From Mycobacterium intracellulare ATCC 13950 (GTDB lineage Bacteria; Actinomycetota; Actinomycetes; Mycobacteriales; Mycobacteriaceae): DNA of 64,000 nt. Position numbers and translations under genes: made by a program. The stretch is from positions 4,898,001 to 4,962,000 of the forward strand of contig NC_016946.1 in the NCBI RefSeq assembly GCF_000277125.1, written 5' to 3'. The notes below the pieces were generated by a model. The model searched no databases. It saw only the letters and a program-made list of their open reading frames with translations, and was not told where the DNA came from. This document shows positions 32,174 to 42,095 of the stretch, in pieces (positions within the stretch are counted from its first letter, which is position 1; each line of letters begins with the position of its first letter).

Positions 32174-32830
32174 GTGCTTGCTGACAGCGCGGGCCTCCCG
32201 GACGCGCACGCGGCGATCCGCGCGTTTTGGGAGCGCGAGGGTTCGGAATATGACCAGCGGGCCGCGCACGGTATCTCCTCGGAGCCGGAACGTCGACTGT
32301 GGACGGCGGCGCTGAGCGCAATCCCCGAGCGTTCGCGGGTGCTCGATATCGCCACGGGCACGGGCTTTGTCGCGTTGTTGCTGAGCGAGCTCGGCCACCG
32401 GGTGACCGGCGTGGATGCCTCCGAGGCGATGTTGGCCCGGGCCCGCGCCAAGGCCGCCGCCACCGCCGCGACTGTCGAGTTCGTGGAGGGTGTCACCGAA
32501 GAGCTGCCGTTCCCCGACGCCAGCTTCGACGCGCTGACGGCGCGGCACTTCATCTGGACCTTGCTCGAACCGGAGAAGGCCTTCGCGGAGTGGCGGCGGG
32601 TGTTGGCCCCGGACGCGACGCTGATCGCCGACGTCTCGCTGAACCCGCACGTGGCGGGCCACCATTACGCCGACGATGTCGCCGCCGCGTTGCCGTTTCG
32701 CGCACTCTCCGACGCTGCGCCGGTGGCCGACGCGCTCCGGTCGGCCGGGTTCGAGCACGTTCGGATCGACCTTTCTCGAGATGGCGGGGAATACCCCCGA
32801 GCCATGCTGCACGCCCGGGCCGGCCAATAG
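32174..32830 (+). CDS. Class I SAM-dependent methyltransferase
   Basis: A 218-residue Rossmann-fold methyltransferase of the Methyltransf_11/UbiE-like kind. SAM-binding motif I reads VLDIATGTGFVALLL (about 58-72), followed by GVDASEAML (motif II, acidic loop), LPFPDASFDALTARHFIW (motif IV) and LEPEKAFAEWRRVLAPD (post-motif). A small-molecule substrate is likely but not identifiable. It is transcribed divergently from the MDMPI-like gene. The GTG at 32174 lacks a strong ribosome site, so the start is uncertain. Confidence 0.82.
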   Translation: MLADSAGLPDAHAAIRAFWEREGSEYDQRAAHGISSEPERRLWTAALSAIPERSRVLDIATGTGFVALLLSELGHRVTGVDASEAMLARARAKAAATAATVEFVEGVTEELPFPDASFDALTARHFIWTLLEPEKAFAEWRRVLAPDATLIADVSLNPHVAGHHYADDVAAALPFRALSDAAPVADALRSAGFEHVRIDLSRDGGEYPRAMLHARAGQ

Positions 32831-33069
32831 CGCCGAGCCGCAACATATTTCATGACGGTGACGCGCGCCGGATTCCTCCGAAATCGGACTGTGCCGCGTA
32901 ATCAGTTGCTTTCAAGCTGATTTCAACCGTCGTCAATCGCGCGCCATGGCGCTGAACTGGGCAGGGGCTCCGGACGGTCGTACTCGCCGCGATGCCCCAC
33001 TCGCGCCGGTCATTTCGATCGCCGGCGCGGGTGCGCGGAGCATGACCGGCCGACCATTCGGAGACCTCG

Positions 33070-34392
33070 ATGACGATCGCAGAGCAGGAAAGCAGCCGGG
33101 CGGCGACCCCGCCCGAAGAGGCGGCGCCCGTCCCGGACATGCGCCGGGTGGCGCTGGCCAGTCTCGCGGGCAGCGTGCTGGAGTGGTACGACTTCTTCCT
33201 CTACGGCTTCGCGGCCACCCTGGTCTTCGGTCCGCTGTTCTTCCCGCGCGCCTCGGCCACGGCCGGTGTGCTTGCCGCACTTGGCACTTTCGCGGTGGGG
33301 TTCGTCGCCCGCCCGCTGGGCGGGGTCGTCTTCGGGCACTTGGGTGACCGCCTCGGACGCAAGAAGATGCTGGTGGCAACGCTTTTGATCATGGGCATCC
33401 CGTCGTTTCTGATCGGGCTGCTGCCCAGCTACAGCGCGATAGGGTGGTCGGCACCCGCGCTGCTGGTGTTGTTGCGGTTTCTTCAGGGGGTGGGGCTCGG
33501 CGGCGAATGGGCCGGCGCGGTCCTGGTGGTCACCGAGACCAGCCCGCCACACCGCAGCGGTTTCTGGGGATCGCTGGTGCAGACCGGGGCGACCCTGGGC
33601 CAGGGGTTGGCCACCGGCTCGCTGTTCATCCTGGCCTCGTTGCTGAGCGAGCACAGTTTCGTGACGTGGGGTTGGCGGGTGCCGTTCCTGTTCGGGATCG
33701 CGCTGAGCGTGGTCGGCCTGTTCATTCGGTTGCGGGTGATGGAATCGCCGGAGTTCACCGCGCTGCACCGCAGCGGCGAACTGTCGCGTTTCCCGTTGCG
33801 CGAGGCGGTGCGTCAGCACGGTCGCACGATGCTGGTCTGCTTCGGGGTCTATTTGGGCGGCGTGACCGTCCCGTTCTTCGTCGAGACCGTCTTCCTCACC
33901 GGCTACGGCACCAAAAGCCTTGCCCTGCCGGCCTCGTCGGTGCTGCTGGGCATCTCCGCCGTGCACGTCACCGTATTCTGGGTGCTGACGCTGCTGGGCG
34001 GCTGGCTCGCCGATCGGGTCGGCGCGCCGCGGGTGGTCCGAGCGGGCCTACTCGGATTGCTCGTGTTGCCAACGGCGGGGCTGCTGGCCGTCCTCTCCGC
34101 CTCCTCGACGGTGGCGGCGCTGCTGATCACCGAGACCTTGATCGGCGCGCCGATGTGGGTCGTATGGGGCGCGTTGCCCAAATACCTCGCCGAGTCCTTC
34201 CCGGCCCGGGTCCGCTACACCGGAATGTCGTTGTCCGGCCAGAGTTCCACCATCATCGGCGGACTCATCCCGTTGCTGCTCACCTCGGTGATCGCCCACG
34301 TGGGCGGGGCGTTGTGGCCGGTAGCGCTGACCACCACCGCGGTGGCGGCGTTCGGGGTGCTCGGCCTGCTGTGGTCGCACCGGAGCCGGTGA
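33070..34392 (+). CDS. MFS metabolite:H+ symporter (MHS family)
   Basis: A 440-residue twelve-helix transporter. The metabolite-H+ symporter signatures LEWYDFFLYGFAA in helix 1, FGHLGDRLGRKKML in loop 2-3 and RFLQGVGLGGEWAGA in helix 4 place it with ShiA, KgtP and ProP, which import organic acids, shikimate or osmolytes. The ATG at 33070 has GGAG upstream. The 239-base gap before it holds no gene and probably the promoter. Substrate unknown. Confidence 0.88.
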   Translation: MTIAEQESSRAATPPEEAAPVPDMRRVALASLAGSVLEWYDFFLYGFAATLVFGPLFFPRASATAGVLAALGTFAVGFVARPLGGVVFGHLGDRLGRKKMLVATLLIMGIPSFLIGLLPSYSAIGWSAPALLVLLRFLQGVGLGGEWAGAVLVVTETSPPHRSGFWGSLVQTGATLGQGLATGSLFILASLLSEHSFVTWGWRVPFLFGIALSVVGLFIRLRVMESPEFTALHRSGELSRFPLREAVRQHGRTMLVCFGVYLGGVTVPFFVETVFLTGYGTKSLALPASSVLLGISAVHVTVFWVLTLLGGWLADRVGAPRVVRAGLLGLLVLPTAGLLAVLSASSTVAALLITETLIGAPMWVVWGALPKYLAESFPARVRYTGMSLSGQSSTIIGGLIPLLLTSVIAHVGGALWPVALTTTAVAAFGVLGLLWSHRSR

Positions 34393-34410
34393 GGTCGGGC
34401 CCACGCCCTG

Positions 34411-34920
34411 TCAGGCGGCCCCAAAGAACTGGCCCTCCAACGGCTCCGATGGGCGCCCGTCCGGGCCGACCGGGATGTCGCCGACCAGCGTGGTCCGATG
34501 CAGCACGCGCTCGTGATCGAGATGCTCGAAGTCGCGCGGCGCGAGATGCAACGTGGCCCGATTGTCCCAGAACGCAACGCTTCCCGGCTCCCACTTGAAT
34601 CGAACCGAATACTCCGGGCGGGAGATCTGCTCGAACAACAGGCCCAGGACGTGACGACTCTCCCGCGGGGACAGGTCGACGATCTCCTTGGTGAAGAACT
34701 GGTTGACATACACCACGCGCTCGTTGGTCTCGGGGTGCACCCGCACCACCGGATGGATTGCCGCCAACGGCTTGCCGCGAACCAGCTCGCCGATCTTCTC
34801 GGCGCTGCGTTCGAAGGCCAGCGTGGCACCGAACCGGTGCTCGGCGCGAAGCCCGTCGATGAACCCACGCACCAGTGGTGAAAGGCCTTGGTAGACACCT
34901 ACGGTGTCGGACTTTTGAGG
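34411..34920 (-). pseudogene. TauD/TfdA-family dioxygenase, C-terminal remnant
   Basis: The C-terminal about 165 residues of an Fe(II)/2-oxoglutarate dioxygenase. HPVVRVHPETNERVVYVN, the distal iron His and 2-oxoglutarate Arg region FWDNRATLHLAP and the terminal RTTLVGD are well kept. The N-terminal half with the HxD iron motif is absent. Reading upstream, similarity fades around SDTVGVYQGLSPLVRGF and stops, and the frame then meets the udgA stop codon. A start at the GTG at 34872 could still make a 153-residue protein, but it would lack two iron ligands. This looks like deletion of the 5' half next to udgA. Confidence 0.75.
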
Positions 34921-34986
34921 GTAACGACGATCCGATCCCGCGAGAGCGGTTGAAATCGGACTGAAGGAAAGCCCGCTCTTGTGTCC

Positions 34987-36312
34987 CTACGGTCGCGGGG
35001 CGCCGAGCCGATATACCCGCCAGCCCGCCCGCTGCCAGCGGGCGGTGTCCAGGCAGTTGCGGCCGTCGACGATGACGCGGGCGCGCACCCCGTCGGCCAG
35101 GTCGTCGGGATCGAGCTCGACGAATTGCCGCCACTCGGTGAGCACCAGCACGGCATCCGCGCGCTCGCAGGCCTCTTCGACCGAGACCGCATAGTTCAGG
35201 GTCGGGAACAGGCGCTGCGCGTTGTCCAGCGCCTTGGGGTCATAGACGTTGACCGCGGCGCCGTTGAGCTGCAGTTGCCCCGCCACGTTGAGGGCGGGCG
35301 AGTCGCGCACGTCGTCGGATTCGGGCTTGAACGCCGCGCCGAGCACCGCGACGTTGGCGCCCAGCAGCGATCCGCCGCACGCCGCGCTGGCCAGTTCCAC
35401 CATCCGGGTGCGGCGACGCATGTTGATGCTGTCCACCTCACGCAGGAACGTCAGCGCCTGGTCGGCCCCGAGTTCGCCGGCGCGCGCCATGAATGCCCGG
35501 ATGTCCTTGGGCAGGCAGCCACCGCCGAAACCCAAACCGGCGTTGAGGAATTGGCGTCCGATGCGGGGATCGTATCCGAGCGCATCCGCCAGCAGGCTGA
35601 CGTCCGCGCCGGCCGCCTCGCACACCTCGGAAATGGCGTTGATGAACGAGATCTTCGTCGCCAGAAAGGCATTGGCGGAGACCTTGACCAACTCCGCGGT
35701 TTGCAGATCCGTCACCAGGAACGGCACCCCCGCGTCCAGCAGCGGGCCGTACAGCTCACGAACGGCGGCCTCGGCGCGCACCGAATCCTGGTGGACCCCA
35801 AGCACAATGCGGTCCGGGCGCAGGGTGTCCTGCACCGCGTAGCCCTCGCGCAGAAACTCCGGATTCCAGGCGATTTCGACGTCCACCCCGCGCGGCGCCA
35901 GCGCGGCGGCACGTTGGTTCAACTCGGCCGCGGTGCCCACCGGGACCGTCGATTTGCCCACCAGCACCGCCGAACTGGTCAACCGGGGCACCAACTCGTC
36001 GATCACGGCATAGACGTGGCGCAGATCGGCGCCGTATTCGCCCTTCTTCTGCGGTGTGCCCACGCCCAGGAAGTGCAGGTCGGCGAAGTCGGCGGCCGCG
36101 TCGTAGTCGGTGGTGAACCGCAGCCGTCCCGCAGCCAGGTTCTCGTTCAACAACTTTCGCAAGCCTGGCTCGTAAAAGGGGATGTCACCCCCGGCGAGCT
36201 TGGCCACCTTGCCCGGGTCGATGTCGATCCCGAGGACGTCGTGTCCGAGCGCCGCCATCCCGACCGCGTGGGTGGCACCGAGGTATCCCGTGCCGAACAC
36301 GGTGCATCGCAT
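34987..36312 (-). CDS. udgA: UDP-glucose 6-dehydrogenase
   Basis: A 441-residue NAD-dependent enzyme that oxidises UDP-glucose to UDP-glucuronate. The N-terminal Rossmann motif GTGYLGATHAVGMAALGH, the central GFGGGCLPKD with the catalytic Cys, and the C-terminal VAVLGAAFKPESDDVRDSPAL are all present. Length and position near dcd match Rv0322 (udgA). It provides precursors for uronic-acid-containing glycans. A short promoter-bearing gap (95 bases) separates it from the DUF7159 trio. Confidence 0.95.
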   Translation of the reverse strand: MRCTVFGTGYLGATHAVGMAALGHDVLGIDIDPGKVAKLAGGDIPFYEPGLRKLLNENLAAGRLRFTTDYDAAADFADLHFLGVGTPQKKGEYGADLRHVYAVIDELVPRLTSSAVLVGKSTVPVGTAAELNQRAAALAPRGVDVEIAWNPEFLREGYAVQDTLRPDRIVLGVHQDSVRAEAAVRELYGPLLDAGVPFLVTDLQTAELVKVSANAFLATKISFINAISEVCEAAGADVSLLADALGYDPRIGRQFLNAGLGFGGGCLPKDIRAFMARAGELGADQALTFLREVDSINMRRRTRMVELASAACGGSLLGANVAVLGAAFKPESDDVRDSPALNVAGQLQLNGAAVNVYDPKALDNAQRLFPTLNYAVSVEEACERADAVLVLTEWRQFVELDPDDLADGVRARVIVDGRNCLDTARWQRAGWRVYRLGAPRP

Positions 36313-36407
36313 ACCACTGGTGTAAGCGACCCCGATGAGCTAACCGCGTCGCCGGGCTAAGCGGGAGGCAACGGAAGATGACGGGTGGCCGCCGCTCCGC
36401 CGGCCTA

Positions 36408-37868
36408 TTAAATCCCCGGGATGCCCGGGATGTTGATGCGTGGGCCACCCCCGCCGAATCCGCCGTGACCGTGGCCACCGCCGAAACCGCCGCGCGGCCC
36501 GCCGCCGAAGCCGCCGCGCGGGCCACCGGGGAAGCCGTCGTCGTGGTCCCCGTGGCCTCCGCCGTGACCGGGGCCCCACCCGCCACCGGGCGGACCGCCG
36601 ATGCCTGGGATCGGCAGCGGGATCGGCACCGGAACGGGCGCGACCGGCGGCGGAGCGGGAGCGGGCGGCGGGGCCGCCGGAACCGGGATCGGCGCGGGCG
36701 CCACCGGGGCCGGAGCCGGGGCGGCCGGAGCCGGGGCGGGAGCCTCTGGAACGGGCGCCGGGGCCTCCGGGGCGGGCGCGGGAGCCGCGGGCGCCTGGGC
36801 AGGCGCCGGGGCCGCGGGCGCCGGGGCGGGCCGGGTGGGCGCGACCACGACGTTCTCATTCGGGCTGGGCCGCACATTCGCCGTCGGGCGGATGGCGATG
36901 GCCAGTGAGACGACCAGCGCCACCACGCCGATGACGAAGACCGCCGCCACGGCGCTGCCCACCAACTTGAAGTTGCGCCCACGATATTCCGCGCCGACGA
37001 GCTCGGTCGCCGCGGTCTGCGAGCCGGTGAAGAAGTCGTCGGGGTCGTCGGGCACGGCGCTATAGGCCAGGGCATCCACCCCGGCGTCGCCGGGCGCGTC
37101 GAAGTAGCCGGGCGCCACCGCCAGCGGATTGATTGCGCCGGTGCCGGGATCCTGCGCGTATGCCAGGGCGGCGGTGGACGACGCGAACAGCGGGGCATGC
37201 GCCGACGCCAGCGCGGCGCCGCGGGCCAGCGCCGTTTCCGGTTCCTCGGCCGCCGTCAACGGCAGGGTGGTCGCCGCCTCCAGCGCGGGCTTGATCAGCG
37301 GGATGTCGATGCCGGAGCCCACGACGAACACGGCGTCCGGGCGGCTTTCCATGTTCTCCGCACCGGAGACCAGCCGCGTCAGCTCGGCGACGGCCGCCTC
37401 GTCGTCTTCGGGGAGAACCTGGCGCCGGACGTCGGCGATGGATCCGTCGGCGCTGTCGACGATCGCCAGCGTCGCGGTTTCGGGCTCGATGTAGAGCAGC
37501 GCGGTCTGCGCGTAGTTGGTTCGGTGGCCGACCGCTTGGGCCAGCGCGGCCGCGGCCAGGAAGGCCGAGACCAGCATCACATTTTCGACCTTGTGGGCGG
37601 CGAGCTTGTCGCGCAGCGCGGCCGCCTCGACGGGGTCGGTGAAGGTGACCCCGGTCGACGCCAGTTGGTAGCCACCCTCCGCTGCGCCCTGACGCGTCCC
37701 CAAGATGGCGGAGACTACCTGGTCCGAGGCGGTGACAGTTGCTGCGTCAGTGGACGTCGTCACGTCGAAATTGTCTTCATCGACGGTCGCACCGTCGCCG
37801 TTTTCCCCCTCGACCAGCACCATCCGGACTGCGGTCGGCGCCATCGACACACCAAGTACGGTGTCCAA
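36408..37868 (-). CDS. DUF7159-type membrane protein, paralogue 1
   Basis: A 486-residue protein starting at TTG with a strong GGAGGAGC ribosome site. The N-terminal about 230 residues look like a degenerate Hsp70/actin fold: [18 protein letters not shown] (phosphate-1 without its Asp), TALLYIEPETATLAIVD (phosphate-2-like) and VFVVGSGIDIPLIKPALEAA with [11 protein letters not shown] (adenosine-like). A transmembrane helix follows (about 305-327), then a Pro/Ala-rich segment and a Gly-rich C-terminus ending INIPGIPGI. It resembles Rv0312-type mycobacterial proteins. Function is unknown. Confidence 0.72.
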   Translation of the reverse strand: MDTVLGVSMAPTAVRMVLVEGENGDGATVDEDNFDVTTSTDAATVTASDQVVSAILGTRQGAAEGGYQLASTGVTFTDPVEAAALRDKLAAHKVENVMLVSAFLAAAALAQAVGHRTNYAQTALLYIEPETATLAIVDSADGSIADVRRQVLPEDDEAAVAELTRLVSGAENMESRPDAVFVVGSGIDIPLIKPALEAATTLPLTAAEEPETALARGAALASAHAPLFASSTAALAYAQDPGTGAINPLAVAPGYFDAPGDAGVDALAYSAVPDDPDDFFTGSQTAATELVGAEYRGRNFKLVGSAVAAVFVIGVVALVVSLAIAIRPTANVRPSPNENVVVAPTRPAPAPAAPAPAQAPAAPAPAPEAPAPVPEAPAPAPAAPAPAPVAPAPIPVPAAPPPAPAPPPVAPVPVPIPLPIPGIGGPPGGGWGPGHGGGHGDHDDGFPGGPRGGFGGGPRGGFGGGHGHGGFGGGGPRINIPGIPGI

Positions 37869-38032
37869 AGCTCCTCCAATAGTCGGTTGCTAGTCATTCG
37901 CGGTGAGGGCGTCGCCGTCGCACGAAATGATGGCGCGTGACATCGCTGAGTCCCCACCGTTATTCCCCTAGTGCCCCGATTTTACGCGTGTTCGGCGGCC
38001 GGGGGGTGGGCCGGGACCCGTCCGCGGCGGGG

Positions 38033-39133
38033 CTAGGGGACCGGAAAATCGGGCCCCAAATGGCGATGCAGCCAGTCGTCCCAGTGTGGGTGGTCGCCGG
38101 ATTGCGGCGGGGACGGCGCAGGTGCCTGGGGCGCGTCGGGCGTCGGCGCTTCGGGCGGCGCCGGCGCAGGGGCCGACGGCGGGGGCGGGCCGGTATTCGG
38201 GGGCGACGGGGCCTGCGGAGCGACGACGTTCGTGCTGACCTCCGGTGGTTTGTCCGTGCCCGGATCGCGGCCGAAGAGGAGCGCGAGCGCCAACGCGACG
38301 AAGCCGGTGACGAAAATGGTCATCACGAGCGCGACGGTGGCCGCCGGCTTTCGGCTGTGCCGCTCGCGTGACCGGGCGGCCCGCGCGTCGGGGTTTGACC
38401 CGGCCGCCTCGGTCGAGGAAATCCGCGCGGACGGCATCGTGATCGTCCGCGGCGCGCCCAACCGTGCGTTCGCCGCGGCCAGCGAGGCACCCCGGGCCAG
38501 GGCCATCTCGGGTTCCTCGGGCGTGGTCACCGAGAGCGACGTGGCGGCCTCGAGCGTTGGCTTGATCAACGGGATGTCCACGTCCGAGCCGACGAGGAAC
38601 AGCCCGTCAGGCCGCGCCCTCATTGATTCGGCGCCCGAGACCATCGCCGTCAGCTTCGCCAGCGCGACGTCGTCGCGGCCGGGCAGCGGGTGCCGGTGCA
38701 CGTCGGTGACGGTCCCGTTGGAGGTGTCGACGACCGCGAGGGTCGCGCTGGTGGGTTCGACGAGCAGCAACGCCGTGCGGGCCCAGTTGGTCGCGCTGCC
38801 CATCGCCTGCGCCAGCGCCGCGGCGGCCATCACCGCCGAGACCAGCATCACGTTCTCGATCCTGCGCGCCGCCAACACATCTCGCAGGGCCGCCGCCTCG
38901 GCCGGGTCGGTCCAGCTCACTCCGCTCGATTTGAGCTGGTAACCACCCTGGGCCGCGCTGTCGCGGGTGCCGAGAATGGTCGCGACGACGTGATCCGCGG
39001 CGGCAGCTGGGGTCGGATCGCCGACGACGTCGAAGCCGTCCTGATCGACGGTCACCCCGCCCGCGGCAGCGCCTTCGACGAGCACCATGCGGACTGTCTC
39101 CGGTGCCATCGACACACCGAGTACGACCTCCAC
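38033..39133 (-). CDS. DUF7159-type membrane protein, paralogue 2
   Basis: A 366-residue, GTG-started protein with GGAGGAGC just upstream, paralogous to its two neighbours. The same blocks occur: [60 protein letters not shown] and ALARGASLAAA. One transmembrane helix lies near 285-305, and a short Pro-rich tail ends HLGPDFPVP. It is the shortest of the three and lacks the Gly-rich C-terminus. A 164-base gap separates it from paralogue 1. Confidence 0.72.
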   Translation of the reverse strand: MEVVLGVSMAPETVRMVLVEGAAAGGVTVDQDGFDVVGDPTPAAAADHVVATILGTRDSAAQGGYQLKSSGVSWTDPAEAAALRDVLAARRIENVMLVSAVMAAAALAQAMGSATNWARTALLLVEPTSATLAVVDTSNGTVTDVHRHPLPGRDDVALAKLTAMVSGAESMRARPDGLFLVGSDVDIPLIKPTLEAATSLSVTTPEEPEMALARGASLAAANARLGAPRTITMPSARISSTEAAGSNPDARAARSRERHSRKPAATVALVMTIFVTGFVALALALLFGRDPGTDKPPEVSTNVVAPQAPSPPNTGPPPPSAPAPAPPEAPTPDAPQAPAPSPPQSGDHPHWDDWLHRHLGPDFPVP

Positions 39134-39303
39134 CGCTCCTCCAAATCGCCAGACGCTTGGTTGCTGTGCTGCGCCAGCACAGCCGCGCCGGCGCCGCATG
39201 GGGGTTCGCGACGCCACCCTAGCTTGCTGAGTTATCGGTGGCCGTGACCGCCGAAGGTGTGCCCCATGCGCCGCTTGGTGGGGGGAGGCTCGGCAAACCG
39301 AGG

Positions 39304-41388
39304 CTATTTGTGGCCGCCGCCACCGCCGCCGTGACCGCCGCCGCCACCGTGACCACCGCCGAACCCGCCCAGGCCGCCGCCGCTGTGGCCGCCGCCGAAG
39401 CCACCCAGGCCACCGCCGCTATGCCCGCCGCCGAAGCCAGCGCCGCCTCTAGGCGCCGGCGCAGCGTGGCCACCGCCAAGTCCGCCGCCGGGCGCAGGAG
39501 CGTGGCCGCCGCCAAGTCCGCCGCCAGGAGCAGGAGCGTGACCGCCGCCAAGTCCTCCGCCGGGCGCAGGAGCGTGGCCGCCGCCGAGTCCGCCCGGGCC
39601 GCCCCCACCAGGCTTCGGTACGCCGCCGCCCGAACCGGGCGTCGGGACATGGCCGCCACCCGAACCACCCGAACCCGGCGTCGGGACATGGCCACCTCCA
39701 GAACCGGGCGTCGGCACGTGGCCTCCGCCGGAACCACCCGAACCCGGCGTCGGGACATGGCCGCCACCGGAACCACCCGAGCCGGGCGTCGGCACGTGGC
39801 CTCCGCCGGAGCCACCCGACCCGGGCGTCGGGACGTGGCCGCCACCGGAACCACCCGAGCCGGGTGTCGGCACGTGGCCTCCGCCGGAGCCACCCGAACC
39901 CGGCGTCGGCACGTGACCGCCACCGGAGTTACCCGGAGCGCCCGGCTTGGGCGGGGTGCCTTCACCGGGAGGCGTTTGATGGGGCGGCGACTGCGGAACG
40001 GTGCCGCCCACCTTCGGGGGCGTCGGCGGCTGAGGAATTTGCACCGGCGGTTGCGGCCGCGCCGGTTGAGGGATCGACACACGCGGCGGTGCCTCGAACA
40101 GCGGCGGCCTTACCACCGGGTTGGGAACCGGGATGCGCACCGGCACCGGAACGGGAAGGGGCGGAACCACGACGGGAACGGGGACCACCGGCGGCGCCGC
40201 CGGTACGGGAGGGGCTTCCGGCGGCGGAGGCGCGGGCAGCGGGGCCGCGACCGGGGGATTCAACGGCTTGGGGGCCGCCACCGGGGCCGGCAGGCTGATC
40301 TTCGGCTCCGGCGCGGACGCCTGCACGGGCGCCGGCGCCTGCTCGGTGGGAACGATCAGGTGCTGGTTCGGGGTGGGCTGCAATGCGACGGTGCCCGTCG
40401 TGCGGATCCCGATCGCGAGCGCGATCTCGAGCGCCAACACCGCGCTGATGCCGGCCACCGCCAGCCCGCTGCCGATCAGCAGGGCCGGCCGCCGCTGCGG
40501 CTGACTCTCTTCGGGAAGGAAGAGCCGTTCGATGACCACGGTCGGCGAGTCGGCGTCCTCATCGGCCACCGCGCTGTAGGCGAGCTCGTCGTCGCCGTCG
40601 TCGGGACCGAACGGGACATAGAGGTATTCGGGCAGTGAGTGCTGGTCGACGGCGCCGGTGCCGGGGTCCTGCGCATAGGCCAGCGCCGCGGTCGAGGAGG
40701 CGAACAGCGGGGCGTTCGCCGACGCCAGCGCCGCGCCGCGGGCCAGCGCCGTCTCCGGCTCCTCGGCCACGCTCACGTCGAGCGCCGTCGTCGTCTGCAG
40801 CGCCGGCTTCAACGGGCCGACATCGACGCCCGAGCCCACCACGAACAGCCCGTCCGGGCGGTATTCGAGCTTCTCCAGCCCGGCGACCATTCCGCTGAGT
40901 TGCTCGGCGGCGGCGCCGTAGGACTCGGCACGGATCTGCTGCTTGTACACATCGGGGATGGAGCCGTCGGAGGTCTCCACGACGGCCAGCGTGGCGGTAT
41001 CGGGCTCCACCAGGAGGACGGCGGTGCGTTCGTAACCCATTGCGCCGCCGACGTTTTGCGCGAGCGCCGCCGCGGCGAGAAACGCCGAGACCAGCATCAC
41101 GTTGTCGAGCCGGTGAGCGGTCAGCGCGTCGCGCAGGGCGGCAGCTTCGAACTGGTCGGTCCACGTCACCCCGATGGACGACAGCTCGAGGCCGGCATCG
41201 GCGGCACCCTCGCGGGTGCCCAAGATTGCCGAGATGACCCGGTCGGACGCGCTCACGGTCGCCGCGTCGTCGGCGCCGGTGACGTCGATCGCGTCCTCTT
41301 CTACCGTGGCGCCGTCGGCGTATTCGCCTTGCAGGACAACCATTTGGATCGACGACGGTGCCATCGACACCCCGAGCACGATATCCAA
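39304..41388 (-). CDS. DUF7159-type membrane protein, paralogue 3, with repeat tail
   Basis: A 694-residue, TTG-started protein with the same N-terminal pseudo-ASKHA region ([47 protein letters not shown]) and a transmembrane helix near 320-340. The outer part is unusual. A Pro/Val-rich stretch is followed by eight copies of a 13-residue [13 protein letters not shown] repeat, four GGGHAPAPG copies and a Gly/His-rich end. The tail of about 350 residues must be disordered and extracytoplasmic, and its His content could bind metal. Function unknown. Confidence 0.72.
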   Translation of the reverse strand: MDIVLGVSMAPSSIQMVVLQGEYADGATVEEDAIDVTGADDAATVSASDRVISAILGTREGAADAGLELSSIGVTWTDQFEAAALRDALTAHRLDNVMLVSAFLAAAALAQNVGGAMGYERTAVLLVEPDTATLAVVETSDGSIPDVYKQQIRAESYGAAAEQLSGMVAGLEKLEYRPDGLFVVGSGVDVGPLKPALQTTTALDVSVAEEPETALARGAALASANAPLFASSTAALAYAQDPGTGAVDQHSLPEYLYVPFGPDDGDDELAYSAVADEDADSPTVVIERLFLPEESQPQRRPALLIGSGLAVAGISAVLALEIALAIGIRTTGTVALQPTPNQHLIVPTEQAPAPVQASAPEPKISLPAPVAAPKPLNPPVAAPLPAPPPPEAPPVPAAPPVVPVPVVVPPLPVPVPVRIPVPNPVVRPPLFEAPPRVSIPQPARPQPPVQIPQPPTPPKVGGTVPQSPPHQTPPGEGTPPKPGAPGNSGGGHVPTPGSGGSGGGHVPTPGSGGSGGGHVPTPGSGGSGGGHVPTPGSGGSGGGHVPTPGSGGSGGGHVPTPGSGGGHVPTPGSGGSGGGHVPTPGSGGGVPKPGGGGPGGLGGGHAPAPGGGLGGGHAPAPGGGLGGGHAPAPGGGLGGGHAAPAPRGGAGFGGGHSGGGLGGFGGGHSGGGLGGFGGGHGGGGGHGGGGGGHK
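39625..39930 (-). repeat. 39-bp in-frame tandem repeat (8 copies)
   Basis: Within the paralogue 3 gene, a 39-bp unit encoding [13 protein letters not shown] is repeated about eight times. One copy is shortened by nine bases and the terminal copies have diverged. All copies keep the reading frame. Such arrays commonly change copy number between strains. Confidence 0.85.
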
Positions 41389-41493
41389 AACAAACCCCTC
41401 CAAAGGCATTGCGGTGAACCACGGCCAGGTGGAGGTAAAAACCATGGCTAACTAAGTATCGCGCAGAACGGGTGCGAGCGGGCCCCGCAGAAC

Positions 41494-42066
41494 CTATGTA
41501 GACGATATGAAGTTCTGATAGGAGCGCGACGGCGTGGGTCCTCGCTGGCCCTGGTACTTCGAGCCCACTCGCGAACTGCCGTAAGGGTGTTCGGCCGGGC
41601 TGGTCAACCGCAAGATGCACAGCTGACCGATCTTCATGCCCGGCCACAGCGTGATCGGCAGGTTCGCGACGTTGGACAGTTCGAGGGTGATGTGACCGCT
41701 GAAGCCGGGATCGATGAAGCCGGCGGTCGAATGCGTCAGCAGGCCGAGGCGGCCCAGCGACGACTTGCCCTCCAGCCGTCCCGCGAGGTCCTCGGGCAAG
41801 GTGATGAGCTCCAGCGTCGAGCCGAGCACGAACTCGCCGGGATGCAGCACGAACGGCTCCCCCTCGACGGGCTCGACCAGGGTGGTCAGCTCGTCCTGCT
41901 GCTTGGCCGGGTCGATGTGGGTGTAGCGGGTGTTGTTGAACACCCGGAACATGCAGTCGAGGCGAACGTCGATGCTGGACGGCTGCACCAGGGCGTCGTC
42001 GAAGGGGTCGATGCCCAACCGGCTGGCGCTGATTTCGGCCCTGAGGTCGCGATCGGAGAGCAGCAC
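41494..42066 (-). CDS. dcd: dCTP deaminase (bifunctional dUTPase type)
   Basis: A 190-residue trimeric enzyme that deaminates dCTP. The mycobacterial enzyme also hydrolyses dUTP to dUMP, feeding thymidylate synthesis. The motifs [43 protein letters not shown] and the C-terminal [17 protein letters not shown] are all present. It corresponds to Rv0321 in position close to udgA and the Rv0320-like gene. Confidence 0.97.
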   Translation of the reverse strand: MLLSDRDLRAEISASRLGIDPFDDALVQPSSIDVRLDCMFRVFNNTRYTHIDPAKQQDELTTLVEPVEGEPFVLHPGEFVLGSTLELITLPEDLAGRLEGKSSLGRLGLLTHSTAGFIDPGFSGHITLELSNVANLPITLWPGMKIGQLCILRLTSPAEHPYGSSRVGSKYQGQRGPTPSRSYQNFISST

Positions 42067-42095
42067 GCGACGAGCCTATCTGCTGCGCAGCGGGT

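Noticed and set aside
31788-32553. Minus-strand extension of the MDMPI-like gene to 411 residues
   Set aside because: The added N-terminus is antisense to the methyltransferase gene and Ser/Arg-rich; GTG at 32073 gives the family's normal length.
39625-39930. Regularly spaced repeats resembling a CRISPR array
   Set aside because: The unit is 39 bp with no unique spacers, is in frame and encodes a Gly/His/Pro repeat inside a gene.
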